Shown: positions 16,279-24,111 of the stretch, one piece after another
Position numbering within the stretch: the stretch's first letter is position 1
Layout: every line of letters starts with the position of its first letter
Assembly (NCBI RefSeq): GCF_004343705.1
Contig: NZ_SKFH01000049.1
Coordinates: 1 to 37,404, forward strand
From: Flaviaesturariibacter aridisoli
GTDB lineage: Bacteria > Bacteroidota > Bacteroidia > Chitinophagales > Chitinophagaceae
Length of the DNA stretch: 37,404 bases
Direction of reading: 5' to 3'
Notes under the pieces: generated by a model
Told to the model about the DNA's origin: nothing
What the model saw: only the letters and a program-made list of their open reading frames with translations
Database searches by the model: none
Made by a program: the position numbers and the translations under genes

Positions 16279-16686
16279 ATGAGAAAACTATTCAGTGTCC
16301 GGACCTCGGACAATGCCCTGTCCTTTGGCACCCTCCTGCTCCGCCTTACGGGCGGCATCCTGATGATCCACCACGGATTCGACAAGCTCACGCACTTCTC
16401 ACAGAAGGCCCACCAGTTCATGGATCCCTTCGGCATCGGCACTACGACCTCGCTGTCGCTGGTGGTTTTTGCCGAGTTCTTTTGCGCAGCCTTTCTCATC
16501 CTCGGTCTTTTCACAAGGCTCGCCGCAATCCCGCTGATCGTAACGATGGGCGTGGCCCTGTTCAAGGCCCATGGCGCCGACTTCGCCGGGCAGGGCGAGC
16601 TGGCCGCAGTGTACCTCGGCCTGTATCTTTCCATCCTCGTGCTGGGCCCCGGCAAAGTGAGCCTGGACCGTTTCCTTGGGCGCTAA
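16279..16686 (+). CDS. DoxX family membrane protein
   Basis: 135 residues with four predicted membrane helices: FGTLLLRLTGGILMIHHGFDKL, SLSLVVFAEFFCAAFLILGLF, RLAAIPLIVTMGVALF and ELAAVYLGLYLSILVLGPG. The first helix with HHGFDK(L) and the EFFCAAFLILGLFTR segment are DoxX/DoxD hallmarks. It ends in GPGKVSLDRFL, also standard. Members act at the inner membrane in redox or thiosulfate-related roles; the substrate here is unknown. The ATG at 16279 is chosen; upstream in-frame residues carry no family similarity. Divergent from the TPR operon, convergent with DUF6526. Confidence 0.92.
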   Translation: MRKLFSVRTSDNALSFGTLLLRLTGGILMIHHGFDKLTHFSQKAHQFMDPFGIGTTTSLSLVVFAEFFCAAFLILGLFTRLAAIPLIVTMGVALFKAHGADFAGQGELAAVYLGLYLSILVLGPGKVSLDRFLGR

Positions 16687-16695
16687 ACGTCATTC

Positions 16696-16816
16696 GTGAG
16701 CCGTCAGCCGTGAGCCGTGAGCTCGCGATACGTACTTGTAAAAACGTCCTGCACTTTGTGTGGGACGTTTTCCGTTATTGCCTTGAGCGTTTACGGCTGG
16801 CGGCTCACGGTTCACG
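16696..16816. repeat. Heptad gtgagcc repeat, inverted around a terminator
   Basis: GTGAGCC GTCAGCC GTGAGCC GTGAGCT at 16696-16723 is period 7. The opposite arm TACGGCTGGCGGCTCACGGTTCACG at 16792-16816 is its imperfect complement. The terminator at 16741-16771 sits inside the pair. Confidence 0.78.
16741..16771. terminator. Hairpin between doxX and DUF6526 genes
   Basis: AAAACGTCC (16741-16749) pairs with GGACGTTTT (about 16763-16771), with a loop of about 13 nt. Arms are A- and T-rich at their outer ends, as in a bidirectional terminator between convergent genes. Confidence 0.6.
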
Positions 16817-16819
16817 TCC

Positions 16820-17245
16820 TCACACCCGGTGATGATCTGCCCGCCAGTTGCGGACCTCCTGCTTGATCTGCTTATTCGTCAGCTGTTCTCGCACGGCGCG
16901 CTCGGCCAGTGCCGGCAATTCTTCATCGGACGCAAAGCGCAGGGCAATGAGCTGCCCGAGGCGCAGCGACGGATCGGGGCGCCTGCCCGTAAGAACAAAA
17001 TAACGCAGGCTTTCTTCCGCCCGGATGGCGCGGTCCTGCGCCTTCAGCGCAAAGGCCCGGCTGAACCAAAGCAGCACGGCGAACACGATGGCGGCCAGTA
17101 GGAAAAGCACGGCGGGATATTTATCCGTCGTTTCGTCGCGCACCAGGTAACGGATGCTGCCGATGAGGAAGGCCAGCCAGGTCAGATAACCGAGGTAGTG
17201 AAACGCGGGCACGAGGCGGCTGTGGTTTTTGAAGTTTTGCTCCAT
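16820..17245 (-). CDS. DUF6526 family membrane protein
   Basis: 141 residues. Starts MEQNFKNHSRLVPAFHY and has two membrane helices (YLTWLAFLIGSIRYLV and YPAVLFLLAAIVFAVLLWF). The family signature RAFALKAQDRAIRAEESLRYF, then LTGRRPDPSLRLGQLIALRFASDEE, and a C-terminal WRADHHRV follow. These blocks are highly conserved in DUF6526; function unknown. The conserved part is predicted cytoplasmic and helical. ATG at 17245. A heptad agtttgt repeat fills the upstream spacer to the dacB stop. Confidence 0.9.
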   Translation of the reverse strand: MEQNFKNHSRLVPAFHYLGYLTWLAFLIGSIRYLVRDETTDKYPAVLFLLAAIVFAVLLWFSRAFALKAQDRAIRAEESLRYFVLTGRRPDPSLRLGQLIALRFASDEELPALAERAVREQLTNKQIKQEVRNWRADHHRV

Positions 17246-17250
17246 GGCAC

Positions 17251-17295
17251 AAGTTTAAAGTTTGTAGTATAAAGTTTGTGGTTTGCAGTTCGCAC
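17251..17295. repeat. Heptad agtttgt repeat
   Basis: AAGTTTA AAGTTTG TAGTATA AAGTTTG TGGTTTG CAGTTCG: six imperfect units in exact steps of seven, directly upstream of the DUF6526 start and downstream of dacB. Related in sequence to the block at 23061-23187. Confidence 0.8.
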
Positions 17296-17332
17296 AGCGA
17301 TCAGCCAGCGCCGGCCGAAGTAAGTCCTGTGG

Positions 17333-18730
17333 CTATTTGAGCTCGTTCAGCACGGCGTACATTTTTTGTATGAGCTCGCGTTCAGAGCCGTTGTAATTGT
17401 TGACGATGAACGAAACCGTATAGGTAACACCGGCTTTCGATGTATGGTAACCGCAATAAGCTTTGACGCCGCCGATAGTACCGCTTTTCAATTTCATCCC
17501 GTTGTATTCCGGCAGGGCGAGGTAAAAGCCGGGGAACCAGGACTGCTTCCGTGCATATTGCAGCACCTGCCCCTGTGCGCGGGTCGTGACGCGGTTTTCG
17601 GGCGAAAGGCCCGAACCGTCCTTTATCCGTAGTTCTACGGGGTCGATACCACGAACTTTCCAGAAAGTACGGAGCAGGTCCGTTCCAGCCTTGGTTTCTG
17701 CACTACCGCTTTCCCGCACGGCTATTGTTTTAATAAAAGCTTCCCCATAAAGATTCAGGCTTTTGCGAAGGAACCAGAATATCAGGCTATCGAGGGAAGG
17801 TGACTGGTGCACATATATCAATTGTGCACTTTGCGCGGCTGACGGGCGCCTGGGCGCATTTATCGCGAATCCCTGTACTCCGCAACTGGACAGGCTTTTT
17901 TCAAACCCGTTCCAAAACGTGCTTACCGGGTCGGGCAGCGCCCCTGAGACCTTATATACGCCACCGGGCGGCAGGGTACCCCGAAGCGTCATCCCAGCCT
18001 CAAAGGTTTCGCCACCGCCGATCGACGGGTATAAATAGCTGTTATCCCCGCTTCCCTTCGCACCGGTTGAAGCCTGTGAAGACACGGGTTGTCCGGGATC
18101 GGGTTCGGAGCGGAGGATTTCTACCGGTACTCCAGGACGATCGCCCGGTTGCGTATACAGGTCAAACTGGTTTTCATGCCAATTCAATACAAAAGCTCCA
18201 GCCCCATAATACTGGCCGATGTCCTGCCAGATCCAGCCGTCGGGTATCGCCTCCTCTGACCAGCCCCGCATATTGGTAGCCCTACCGTTATACCAGCGGA
18301 TTGACGCAGCACGAACGGCTTTTGACATGCGTGTGAGTATGGAATCCGGGTTGGCTTGTTGAAAGCGCCAACTACCGAAACTGGGGTCGCCAGACCCTGT
18401 AATTACCAGGTCGCCGAACAAGCTGTCGTGCCGAAGGATGCCCTCGTATTGCAGTTGCGTTTTGTAGCGGAAATCTTTTCCCAGTAAATCGTAGGCCGTT
18501 GCCGCCGTGATCACCTTTTGCGATGAAGCCGGTGCGAGCCCGATGCGGCTGTTGCGTTCGAAAACGACCGCTCCTGTTTGTGCATCGGCCACATAGATAG
18601 AAGCGATTCCCGCCCGCAGCTGCGAGTCACTTTCAAAGCGCTCCCAGGCCCGTTGCAAGCGGCTTTCCACCGTTTGCGCCGAAGCAACAGCCGTAGCAAA
18701 AAAGGCCATTCCAAAAAGGAAATGTTTCAT
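17333..18730 (-). CDS. dacB: D-Ala-D-Ala carboxypeptidase/endopeptidase, PBP4 type
   Basis: 465-residue class C penicillin-binding protein that trims peptidoglycan peptides in the periplasm. Signal peptide MKHFLFGMAFFATAVASAQ. The three serine-transferase motifs are present: Ser69-x-x-Lys72 in APASSQKVITAATAYDLLG, S-L-N about 324-326 (KSLNLYGEAFIKTIA), and K-S-G-T about 415-418 (MKLKSGTIGGVKAYCGY). The large insert between the first two motifs (GDLVITGSGDPSFGSWRF ...) is characteristic of the PBP4/DacB (S13) family, and total length fits. ATG at 18730. It is divergent from cinA across about 110 nt that carries a short heptad phrase. Confidence 0.94.
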   Translation of the reverse strand: MKHFLFGMAFFATAVASAQTVESRLQRAWERFESDSQLRAGIASIYVADAQTGAVVFERNSRIGLAPASSQKVITAATAYDLLGKDFRYKTQLQYEGILRHDSLFGDLVITGSGDPSFGSWRFQQANPDSILTRMSKAVRAASIRWYNGRATNMRGWSEEAIPDGWIWQDIGQYYGAGAFVLNWHENQFDLYTQPGDRPGVPVEILRSEPDPGQPVSSQASTGAKGSGDNSYLYPSIGGGETFEAGMTLRGTLPPGGVYKVSGALPDPVSTFWNGFEKSLSSCGVQGFAINAPRRPSAAQSAQLIYVHQSPSLDSLIFWFLRKSLNLYGEAFIKTIAVRESGSAETKAGTDLLRTFWKVRGIDPVELRIKDGSGLSPENRVTTRAQGQVLQYARKQSWFPGFYLALPEYNGMKLKSGTIGGVKAYCGYHTSKAGVTYTVSFIVNNYNGSERELIQKMYAVLNELK

Positions 18731-18768
18731 ACTGCGGCTAAATGTACATCATAACGCCTGCTGCCATT

Positions 18769-18790
18769 AACGATTCACGATTGACATTTC
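18769..18790. repeat. Heptad cgattca phrase
   Basis: TAACGATTCACGATTGACATTT, steps of seven (ACGATTC ACGATTG ACATTT). Its 15-nt core ACGATTCACGATTGA is repeated exactly, on the opposite strand, at 27687-27701, where it encodes a protein C-terminus. Confidence 0.6.
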
Positions 18791-18843
18791 AGTATTCCTG
18801 CTCACAACGTCCCCTGCTTATCTTGCGCGCACAATTCCTCTGC

Positions 18844-20097
18844 ATGAAGCCCATTTCCGCTTCCATCATCACCATCGGCGACGAACTGCTTATCGGCCAG
18901 ACGATCGATACCAACAGCGCCTTTATCGGCCAGGAATTAAATAAGGCCGGCATCTGGCTGAAGCGCCGCATTGCCGTGGGCGACGTGCGCGAGGAGATCC
19001 TCAACGCGTTGACGGAGCAAAGCCGCGACAACGACATCCTCCTCATCACCGGCGGCCTTGGACCCACTGCGGACGACATCACCAAACCCGCACTGCGCGA
19101 CTACTTCAGCGCCGGCATCCGCACCGACGCGGGCGCCCTGCAGAATGTGCACGACATCTTTTCCCGCTTTGGCCGCACACCTTCGGAGGTAAACGTGAAG
19201 CAGGCCGATGTGCCCGACCTCTGCGAAGTACTGCCCAATAAGCGCGGCACCGCGCCGGGTATGTGGTTTGATAAAGACGGCGTCATTTACGTGTCGCTAC
19301 CCGGTGTGCCGCACGAAATGAAGGGGCTCATCACCGACAGCGTGCTGCCGAAGCTGAAGGAGCGGTTTACACTGCCGGCTATCGTGCACCGCACGGCACT
19401 GACCGCGGGTAAAGGCGAATCGGACCTGGCCGCGCATATTGCGGATTTCGAGGCGGCGCTGCCCGCCTGGATCAAGCTCGCCTACCTCCCGTCCTACGGG
19501 CTCGTGCGCCTCCGCCTGACGGCCCGCGGCGACGATGCGGCGGCGGTGGAACACGCGATCGGCGATCGCTTTGCAGATCTCAAGAACCGCGTCGCCGAAT
19601 GGCTGGTGGCCGATGAAGACATCAGCCTCACCGAAGCGCTGCACCGACTGCTGAAGGAGCGCGGGAAGACCGTCGGGACCGCCGAAAGCTGCACCGGAGG
19701 CTACCTCGCACGCCTTCTTACCGAGCCCGCCGGCGCCTCGCAACTGTTCAACGGCAGCATCGTGGCCTATGCCAACGAGATCAAGGAACGCGTGCTGGGC
19801 GTGCCGGCGGAGATCCTGCGCCGGCACGGCGCCGTAAGCGAGGAAACCGTCCGCGCCATGGTGGCCGGCGGCCTGCGGGTGCTCGGCACCGACTACATCG
19901 TAGCCACCTCGGGCATCATGGGCCCAACCGGCGGCACGCCGGAAAAGCCCGTCGGCACCATCTGGATCGCCGTGGGGAGCCGGGAGCGCACCGAAACGCT
20001 GCTGCTCAACTACCGCTTCGACCGCGCCCGCAACATGGAGCTGACGGCCAATACGGCACTTAACTTCCTGCGCAGATTCATCGCGAAAACGAGTTAG
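18844..20097 (+). CDS. cinA: CinA family nicotinamide-nucleotide amidase
   Basis: 417 residues from the ATG at 18844 (MKPISASIITIGDELLIGQT). N-terminal MoCF-type domain (about 5-170: GDELLIGQTIDTNSAFIG, ITGGLGPTADDITKPAL, GTAPGMWFD, LPGVPHEMKGL), as in the CinA/COG1058 pyrophosphatase. C-terminal CinA/PncC amidase domain (about 265-417: KTVGTAESCTGGYLARLLTEPAGASQLFNGSIVAY, then SGIMGPTGGTPEKPVGTIWIA) with the AESCTGG nucleophile loop. Together these recycle NMN and related pyridine nucleotides; in some species the gene is linked to competence. Length and domain order are standard. TATCTTGC near 18819 could be a degenerate -7 box. Confidence 0.96.
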   Translation: MKPISASIITIGDELLIGQTIDTNSAFIGQELNKAGIWLKRRIAVGDVREEILNALTEQSRDNDILLITGGLGPTADDITKPALRDYFSAGIRTDAGALQNVHDIFSRFGRTPSEVNVKQADVPDLCEVLPNKRGTAPGMWFDKDGVIYVSLPGVPHEMKGLITDSVLPKLKERFTLPAIVHRTALTAGKGESDLAAHIADFEAALPAWIKLAYLPSYGLVRLRLTARGDDAAAVEHAIGDRFADLKNRVAEWLVADEDISLTEALHRLLKERGKTVGTAESCTGGYLARLLTEPAGASQLFNGSIVAYANEIKERVLGVPAEILRRHGAVSEETVRAMVAGGLRVLGTDYIVATSGIMGPTGGTPEKPVGTIWIAVGSRERTETLLLNYRFDRARNMELTANTALNFLRRFIAKTS

Positions 20098-20103
20098 GAA
20101 GCG

Positions 20104-20152
20104 GGAAGTCGGAAGCCGCTTTCAGAAACTTCCCACTTCCCACTTCCCACTT
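20104..20152. repeat. Heptad acttccc repeat with inverted partner
   Basis: ACTTCCC x3 then ACTT at 20129-20152, exactly period 7. The complementary GGAAGTCGGAAG lies at 20104-20115, allowing a hairpin just after the cinA stop. Followed 18 nt later by the E2 gene's -7 box. Confidence 0.8.
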
Positions 20153-20169
20153 AGATACTTTCCTTTCGT

Positions 20170-20177
20170 TACTTTTG
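20170..20177 (+). promoter_or_regulatory. -7 box of the E2 gene
   Basis: TACTTTTG, a full match to TAnnTTTG, 44 nt before the ATG at 20222. No clear TTTG at the -33 position; the heptad repeat occupies it. Confidence 0.65.
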
Positions 20178-20221
20178 CGACGATTGTTTGCAAAACCACT
20201 TAAAAACTTAGTTACTTACGT

Positions 20222-21577
20222 ATGGCCACAGTTGACCTGGTAATGCCGAAGATGGGCGAAAGCATCATGGAAGCGACGATCCTGAAATGGCACAAAAAGC
20301 CCGGCGATACCGTTAAGATGGACGAAACGGTGCTGGAAATCGCTACCGACAAAGTAGACAGCGAAGTTCCCTCCACGGCTGAAGGCACGATCGAAGAGGT
20401 GCTGTTCAACGTCAACGACGTAGTGCCCATCGGCACGGTGATCGCCCGGATCCGCAGTGGTGCCGCTGCTGCCCAGCCGGCCGCCGCCCCCGCTCCCGCC
20501 GCTCCCATTGCCGAAGCGCCCGCGGCCACGCAGCAAACCGCCGCCCCGCAGCCCGCCGCGGCAACTACCGCAGCCCCTTCCCAAAGCAGCGCTTCAAACG
20601 GCCGCTTCTACTCCCCGCTCGTGCTCAACATCGCCGCCCAGGAAGGTATCGGCATGCAGGAGCTCGAAGGCATTGCCGGCACCGGCAACGAAGGCCGCGT
20701 GACGAAAAAAGACATCCTCCAATACGTTTCTGATAAGAAAGCCGGCAAGATCCCGGCAGGCTCAGCCGGACAGGGCGGCCAGCAACCGGCCCCAACGCAG
20801 CAAAAGCAGGACATGGTGATCCCGATGAACCAGGTAGAGACGAGCTCGGCGCCCGCTCAATATCCCGGCAACGTGGAGATCATCGAGATGGACCGGATGC
20901 GCAAGCTTATCGCCGACCACATGGTACGCAGCAAGCACACGAGCCCGCACGTGACTTCCTTTACGGAAGCCGACGTAACCAACCTCGTAATGTGGCGCGA
21001 CAAAGCCAAGAAGGAATTCGAAAAGCGCGAAGGCACCAAGATCACGTTCACGCCCCTCTTCATCGAAGCTATCGTGCGTTGCATCAAGAAATTCCCGCTG
21101 ATCAACTCCTCGCTGGACGGCACCCGCATCATCGTCAAGAAAGACATCAACATCGGTATGGCCACGGCGCTGCCCTCGGGCAACCTCATCGTGCCGGTGA
21201 TCAAGAACGCCGACCAGCTGAACCTGGTAGGCCTTGCCAAGCAGGTGAACGGCATGGCCGACGCCGCCCGCAACAACAAGCTGAAGCCCGAAGACATCTC
21301 TGAAGGTACCTTCACGCTCACCAACGTGGGCACCTTCGGCTCGCTGATGGGCACACCCATCATCAACCAGCCGCAGGTAGCCATCCTCGCCGTCGGCGCC
21401 ATCAAAAAACGCCCCGTGGTGATCGAAACGCCGCATGGCGACTCCATCGCCATCCGCCACATGATGTACCTGTCGCTTTCCTACGACCACCGCATCGTGG
21501 ACGGATCGCTCGGCGCCACTTTCCTCACCGCCGTCGCCAACGAGCTGGAAAACTTCGACCTGAACCGGGGCATTTAA
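20222..21577 (+). CDS. 2-oxoacid dehydrogenase E2, dihydrolipoamide acyltransferase
   Basis: 451 residues. One lipoyl domain (1-75) with the lipoylated Lys44 in EIATDKVDSEVPS; an Ala/Pro-rich swinging linker (about 80-125); the E3/E1-binding domain (about 135-170, SPLVLNIAAQEGIGMQEL...GRVTKKDILQYV); a second linker; then the catalytic domain with SYDHRIVDG (His423, Asp427) at the C-terminus and FTLTNVGTFGS before it. It moves acyl groups from an E1 to CoA. Whether the substrate is pyruvate, 2-oxoglutarate or branched-chain 2-oxoacids cannot be told from sequence. lpdA (E3) is at 4014; no E1 here. Ends before a strong terminator. Confidence 0.95.
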   Translation: MATVDLVMPKMGESIMEATILKWHKKPGDTVKMDETVLEIATDKVDSEVPSTAEGTIEEVLFNVNDVVPIGTVIARIRSGAAAAQPAAAPAPAAPIAEAPAATQQTAAPQPAAATTAAPSQSSASNGRFYSPLVLNIAAQEGIGMQELEGIAGTGNEGRVTKKDILQYVSDKKAGKIPAGSAGQGGQQPAPTQQKQDMVIPMNQVETSSAPAQYPGNVEIIEMDRMRKLIADHMVRSKHTSPHVTSFTEADVTNLVMWRDKAKKEFEKREGTKITFTPLFIEAIVRCIKKFPLINSSLDGTRIIVKKDINIGMATALPSGNLIVPVIKNADQLNLVGLAKQVNGMADAARNNKLKPEDISEGTFTLTNVGTFGSLMGTPIINQPQVAILAVGAIKKRPVVIETPHGDSIAIRHMMYLSLSYDHRIVDGSLGATFLTAVANELENFDLNRGI

Positions 21578-21773
21578 GGTTCATAAGTAAAGAAGGTTCG
21601 TAACCGCTTAAGGAAAAAAGTGAATAAGCGTTTCGCGAAGAGATACTGAAAAAGCCCCGCCGATGGCGGGGCTTTTTTATTAAAAAAGTGTCGCATATAA
21701 TGCGTTTCTAGTTAGCGTACCATCTTCTTTTCTTATTCTCTTCGCGGTTCCGAACCTTCTTTCCCTTGCTTCC
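21578..21773. repeat. Imperfect inverted repeat around the E2 terminator
   Basis: AAAGAAGGTTCGTAACCGC near 21590-21610 is nearly complementary to GCGGTTCCGAACCTTCTTT near 21744-21762. GAATAAG (about 21622-21628) pairs with CTTATTC (about 21734-21740). The terminator stem lies in the middle. Another case of inverted phrases enclosing a terminator between convergent genes. Confidence 0.65.
21649..21678 (+). terminator. Rho-independent terminator after E2 gene
   Basis: AAAAAGCCCCGCC, loop GAT, GGCGGGGCTTTTT: a perfect 13-bp stem ending in six Ts. Symmetric enough to act on both strands. Confidence 0.9.
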
Positions 21774-22259
21774 TTATTCCCCGAACTGCGCGTGCCGGAA
21801 CGACATCCGCTTGCCTCTTTTGGTAATAATGAACAGGTCGCCGTAGGCGGAGTCGGGCAGGTCGGTCAGCTCGGAACGCCCGAGAAAACGGTTAACCAGA
21901 TCATCGACGCTGTTGGAGTGACCTACGATCAGTGTATTGCCCGGACCCTGTGCCAGCACGCGGCCAACGAAGGCCGTGTCCTTCGGATCGTAAAATACCA
22001 GTCCAAGTCCGGCCGCTGAAGCGGCGGGCGCCGCCGTGGCCTTCGTGCGGGTGTAGTTGGTGCTGTACACGTATTTCAGCCTGGCGTTGGCGAGCCGCGC
22101 CTGGAGCGCCTGCGCGCGTGCCTCGCCCGCGGGCGACAGCGGCACGTCGCTGCCCGTTCCGGCAGCGGGATCGGCTTTTTCGCCGTGACGAACAATGTAG
22201 TAGCGGGTTGTCTGGCAGGAAGCCAGCACGATAAGTAGAACGGGGAGGATAAAACGCAT
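21774..22259 (-). CDS. Histidine phosphatase lipoprotein
   Basis: 161 residues. MRFILPVLLIVLASC is a lipoprotein signal (lipobox LASC, Cys15). The mature domain is a short histidine phosphatase: YYIVRHGEKAD holds the catalytic RHG (His25), YSTNYTRTKATAAPAA the second Arg region, and TLIVGHSNSVDDL the second catalytic His. The small size resembles SixA-type phosphatases. As a periplasm-facing lipoprotein it probably dephosphorylates a small molecule rather than a His-phosphotransfer protein; the substrate is unknown. ATG at 22259. Confidence 0.9.
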   Translation of the reverse strand: MRFILPVLLIVLASCQTTRYYIVRHGEKADPAAGTGSDVPLSPAGEARAQALQARLANARLKYVYSTNYTRTKATAAPAASAAGLGLVFYDPKDTAFVGRVLAQGPGNTLIVGHSNSVDDLVNRFLGRSELTDLPDSAYGDLFIITKRGKRMSFRHAQFGE

Positions 22260-22343
22260 GGAATGATTTTAACGTCGTAAAAGTAATCCGGTATTCATTT
22301 TGTTTGAGAGCCTTTGTATATTGAAGTGTAAACGGGCCCGCCT

Positions 22344-23060
22344 ATGAAGCAGTTATCCGAAACCTGGTTCGCCGAAGGCTACATTGACTTCGAGCTGAAA
22401 AAGTACACGCTCCTCGCGTACCTGCAGGAGATCCGCCGGCATTTCAACGAGGCCCGCCTCTACCCGCAGCTGGCCGACCTCGTATTTCACTACAACAACC
22501 TTGTGGCCTTCCGCGAAAACAAGAAGTACCTGCAGGAGCATTTTCCGAAAAAACTCACCGGCCTGCAAATCGAAAAGCTCCAGGTATTGTACGAGGCGAT
22601 GATCGCCGACGACGACCTGATGCAGGAGCTCGAAGACATCATCCATTATTCGGAAGGCGAGCTGAAAACTACCATCAGCAGCGGTGCCGAGATCTACGAG
22701 TTCGTGGAAGGCAACCTGAGCATCGCCCCTGTGGGCCTCGTGCCCCTGGACGTGCAGGAAGGCTACTTCTTCCTCAGTGCCGGCGACGTGCGCCAAACGC
22801 GCGTGTACCAATACCGCCTGTCGATCTTCGAGAAACACGACGAGCGCTACCGGAGCATGAAGACGGCCTACGTGGACGAATGGCGCCGCGGACTTTTCCA
22901 GACCTACGAACAGATCAAATCGGAGTTGATCCGCCAGCGCCGCGACCTCCCTAACCCCGCGGTGTATTGCATTGAAACGGAGCTGCAGTTCCCGATCGAG
23001 GAAACGGTACTGCCCATCGCGAAGCGAAGCCTGGTGAAGTATATCAGTACGGCTGCGTAG
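22344..23060 (+). CDS. Conserved hypothetical cytosolic protein
   Basis: 238 residues that I do not recognise. No signal peptide or membrane helix. The N-terminal half (YIDFELKKYTLLAYLQEIRRHFNEARLYPQLADLVFHYNNL) is helical and charged, with a DDDLMQELEDIIHYSEGELK acidic helix. The middle part turns to strands (EIYEFVEGNLSIAPVGLVPLDVQEGYFFL, VYQYRLSIF). The end is again helical and basic, finishing ETVLPIAKRSLVKYISTAA. Codon use is like that of its neighbours, so it is native. The start ATG at 22344 is 84 nt from the divergent phosphatase gene. Its role is open. Confidence 0.82.
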   Translation: MKQLSETWFAEGYIDFELKKYTLLAYLQEIRRHFNEARLYPQLADLVFHYNNLVAFRENKKYLQEHFPKKLTGLQIEKLQVLYEAMIADDDLMQELEDIIHYSEGELKTTISSGAEIYEFVEGNLSIAPVGLVPLDVQEGYFFLSAGDVRQTRVYQYRLSIFEKHDERYRSMKTAYVDEWRRGLFQTYEQIKSELIRQRRDLPNPAVYCIETELQFPIEETVLPIAKRSLVKYISTAA

Positions 23061-23187
23061 CGCGTTTGCAGTTTATAGTTCGCAATGGGTTTGGGAGTTT
23101 TACAGTTTGGAGTTTAGGTTTCGCAACGCTTTAAACTATTGCGCAGTCCACGCAACTTCAAACTATTAACTGCAAACTATAAACTTC
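23061..23187. repeat. Heptad gtttgca block with inverted arm
   Basis: GTTTGCA GTTTATA GTTCGCA near 23065-23085, and GTTTGGA GTTTAGG TTTCGCA further on, run in steps of seven. The right side (AACTGCAAACTATAAAC near 23169-23185) is complementary to GTTTGCAGTTTATAGTT. It fills the whole spacer between two convergent genes; no classic terminator is seen. Confidence 0.78.
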
Positions 23188-24090
23188 TCAAGGTTCCTGC
23201 ATCGGCGTATCGGCCAGCACTTCCTTTTTTGTACGCAGCAGTCGCCACATGTGAAAGACGACGGCCACGGAGATGAGCGCGAACCCTGCGTAAAACCAGG
23301 GACTGACCTCGCGGTTTTCTTTGTAAAAGGCGAAGGCCAGGAGGATGCCGTACACCGGCTCGAGCGTGAGCACCAGGTTCATGGTGAAGGCACTCACTTT
23401 TTTCAGCGCGCGGATGTACAGGAAAAAGGTCAGGATGGTGCAGCCCCAGGCCAGGACGGTGAGCCACAGCCAGTCGATCGGCACCGGTATGGAATTCGGC
23501 TCGGGGAAGTAATGCTGGTAAAAGGGCAGCAGGATGCTCAGCCCGATAAAGCCGCCGGTAAGCTGGTACAGCGTCAGTGCTTCTGGCTCGTATTTGTCTA
23601 CTATGCGTTTGGTGGTGACGGATACAAGTACGGTGAGCAGTGCCGAGATGAGGCCGATGACGATACCGGTGGAGAATTGGAGGTGCGTATTGTAAATGAG
23701 GATAATGCCGGCAATGGCGAATAGTCCGAGGCCGATCTCCAACCAATCGAATTTCCGCCCCACGATGATCGGCTCCAGGAAGGAGGCCAGCAGCGCCGTG
23801 GTGGAGAGGCAGGTAAGCGCAATGGTTACGTTGCTGTACTTGATGCTTCCGTAGAAACACACCCAGTGCAGCGCCAGGATAAAACCGATGAAAGCGATGA
23901 AGAGTGCCGACCGCAGCGGGATGCGGCGGACCTTGCCGAGGGCGGCGTACAACACCCACAAACTCACTACGGTGATCAGCAGGCGGTACCAAACGAGCCA
24001 GGTCTGGCTCAGCGTAATCACGCGGCCCAGCACGCCGGTGAAGCCCCAGAGAAAAACAGCCGTATGAAGTTGGAGTAACGCTTTGCGCAT
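23188..24090 (-). CDS. EamA/DMT family transporter
   Basis: 300-residue inner-membrane protein with ten predicted helices arranged as two EamA repeats. Key segments: LLQLHTAVFLWGFTGVLGR at the start, LHWVCFYGSIKYSNVTIALTCLSTTALLASFLEPIIVG (EamA signature), then after a loop VLAWGCTILTFFLYIRALKKVSAFTMNLVLTLEPVYGILLAF in the second half. The family exports amino acids and other metabolites; the substrate cannot be predicted. Probable last gene of an operon with the GT2 and exonuclease genes (gap of 21 nt). Confidence 0.92.
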   Translation of the reverse strand: MRKALLQLHTAVFLWGFTGVLGRVITLSQTWLVWYRLLITVVSLWVLYAALGKVRRIPLRSALFIAFIGFILALHWVCFYGSIKYSNVTIALTCLSTTALLASFLEPIIVGRKFDWLEIGLGLFAIAGIILIYNTHLQFSTGIVIGLISALLTVLVSVTTKRIVDKYEPEALTLYQLTGGFIGLSILLPFYQHYFPEPNSIPVPIDWLWLTVLAWGCTILTFFLYIRALKKVSAFTMNLVLTLEPVYGILLAFAFYKENREVSPWFYAGFALISVAVVFHMWRLLRTKKEVLADTPMQEP

Positions 24091-24111
24091 GGATACAGGT
24101 GGACCGCGAAG

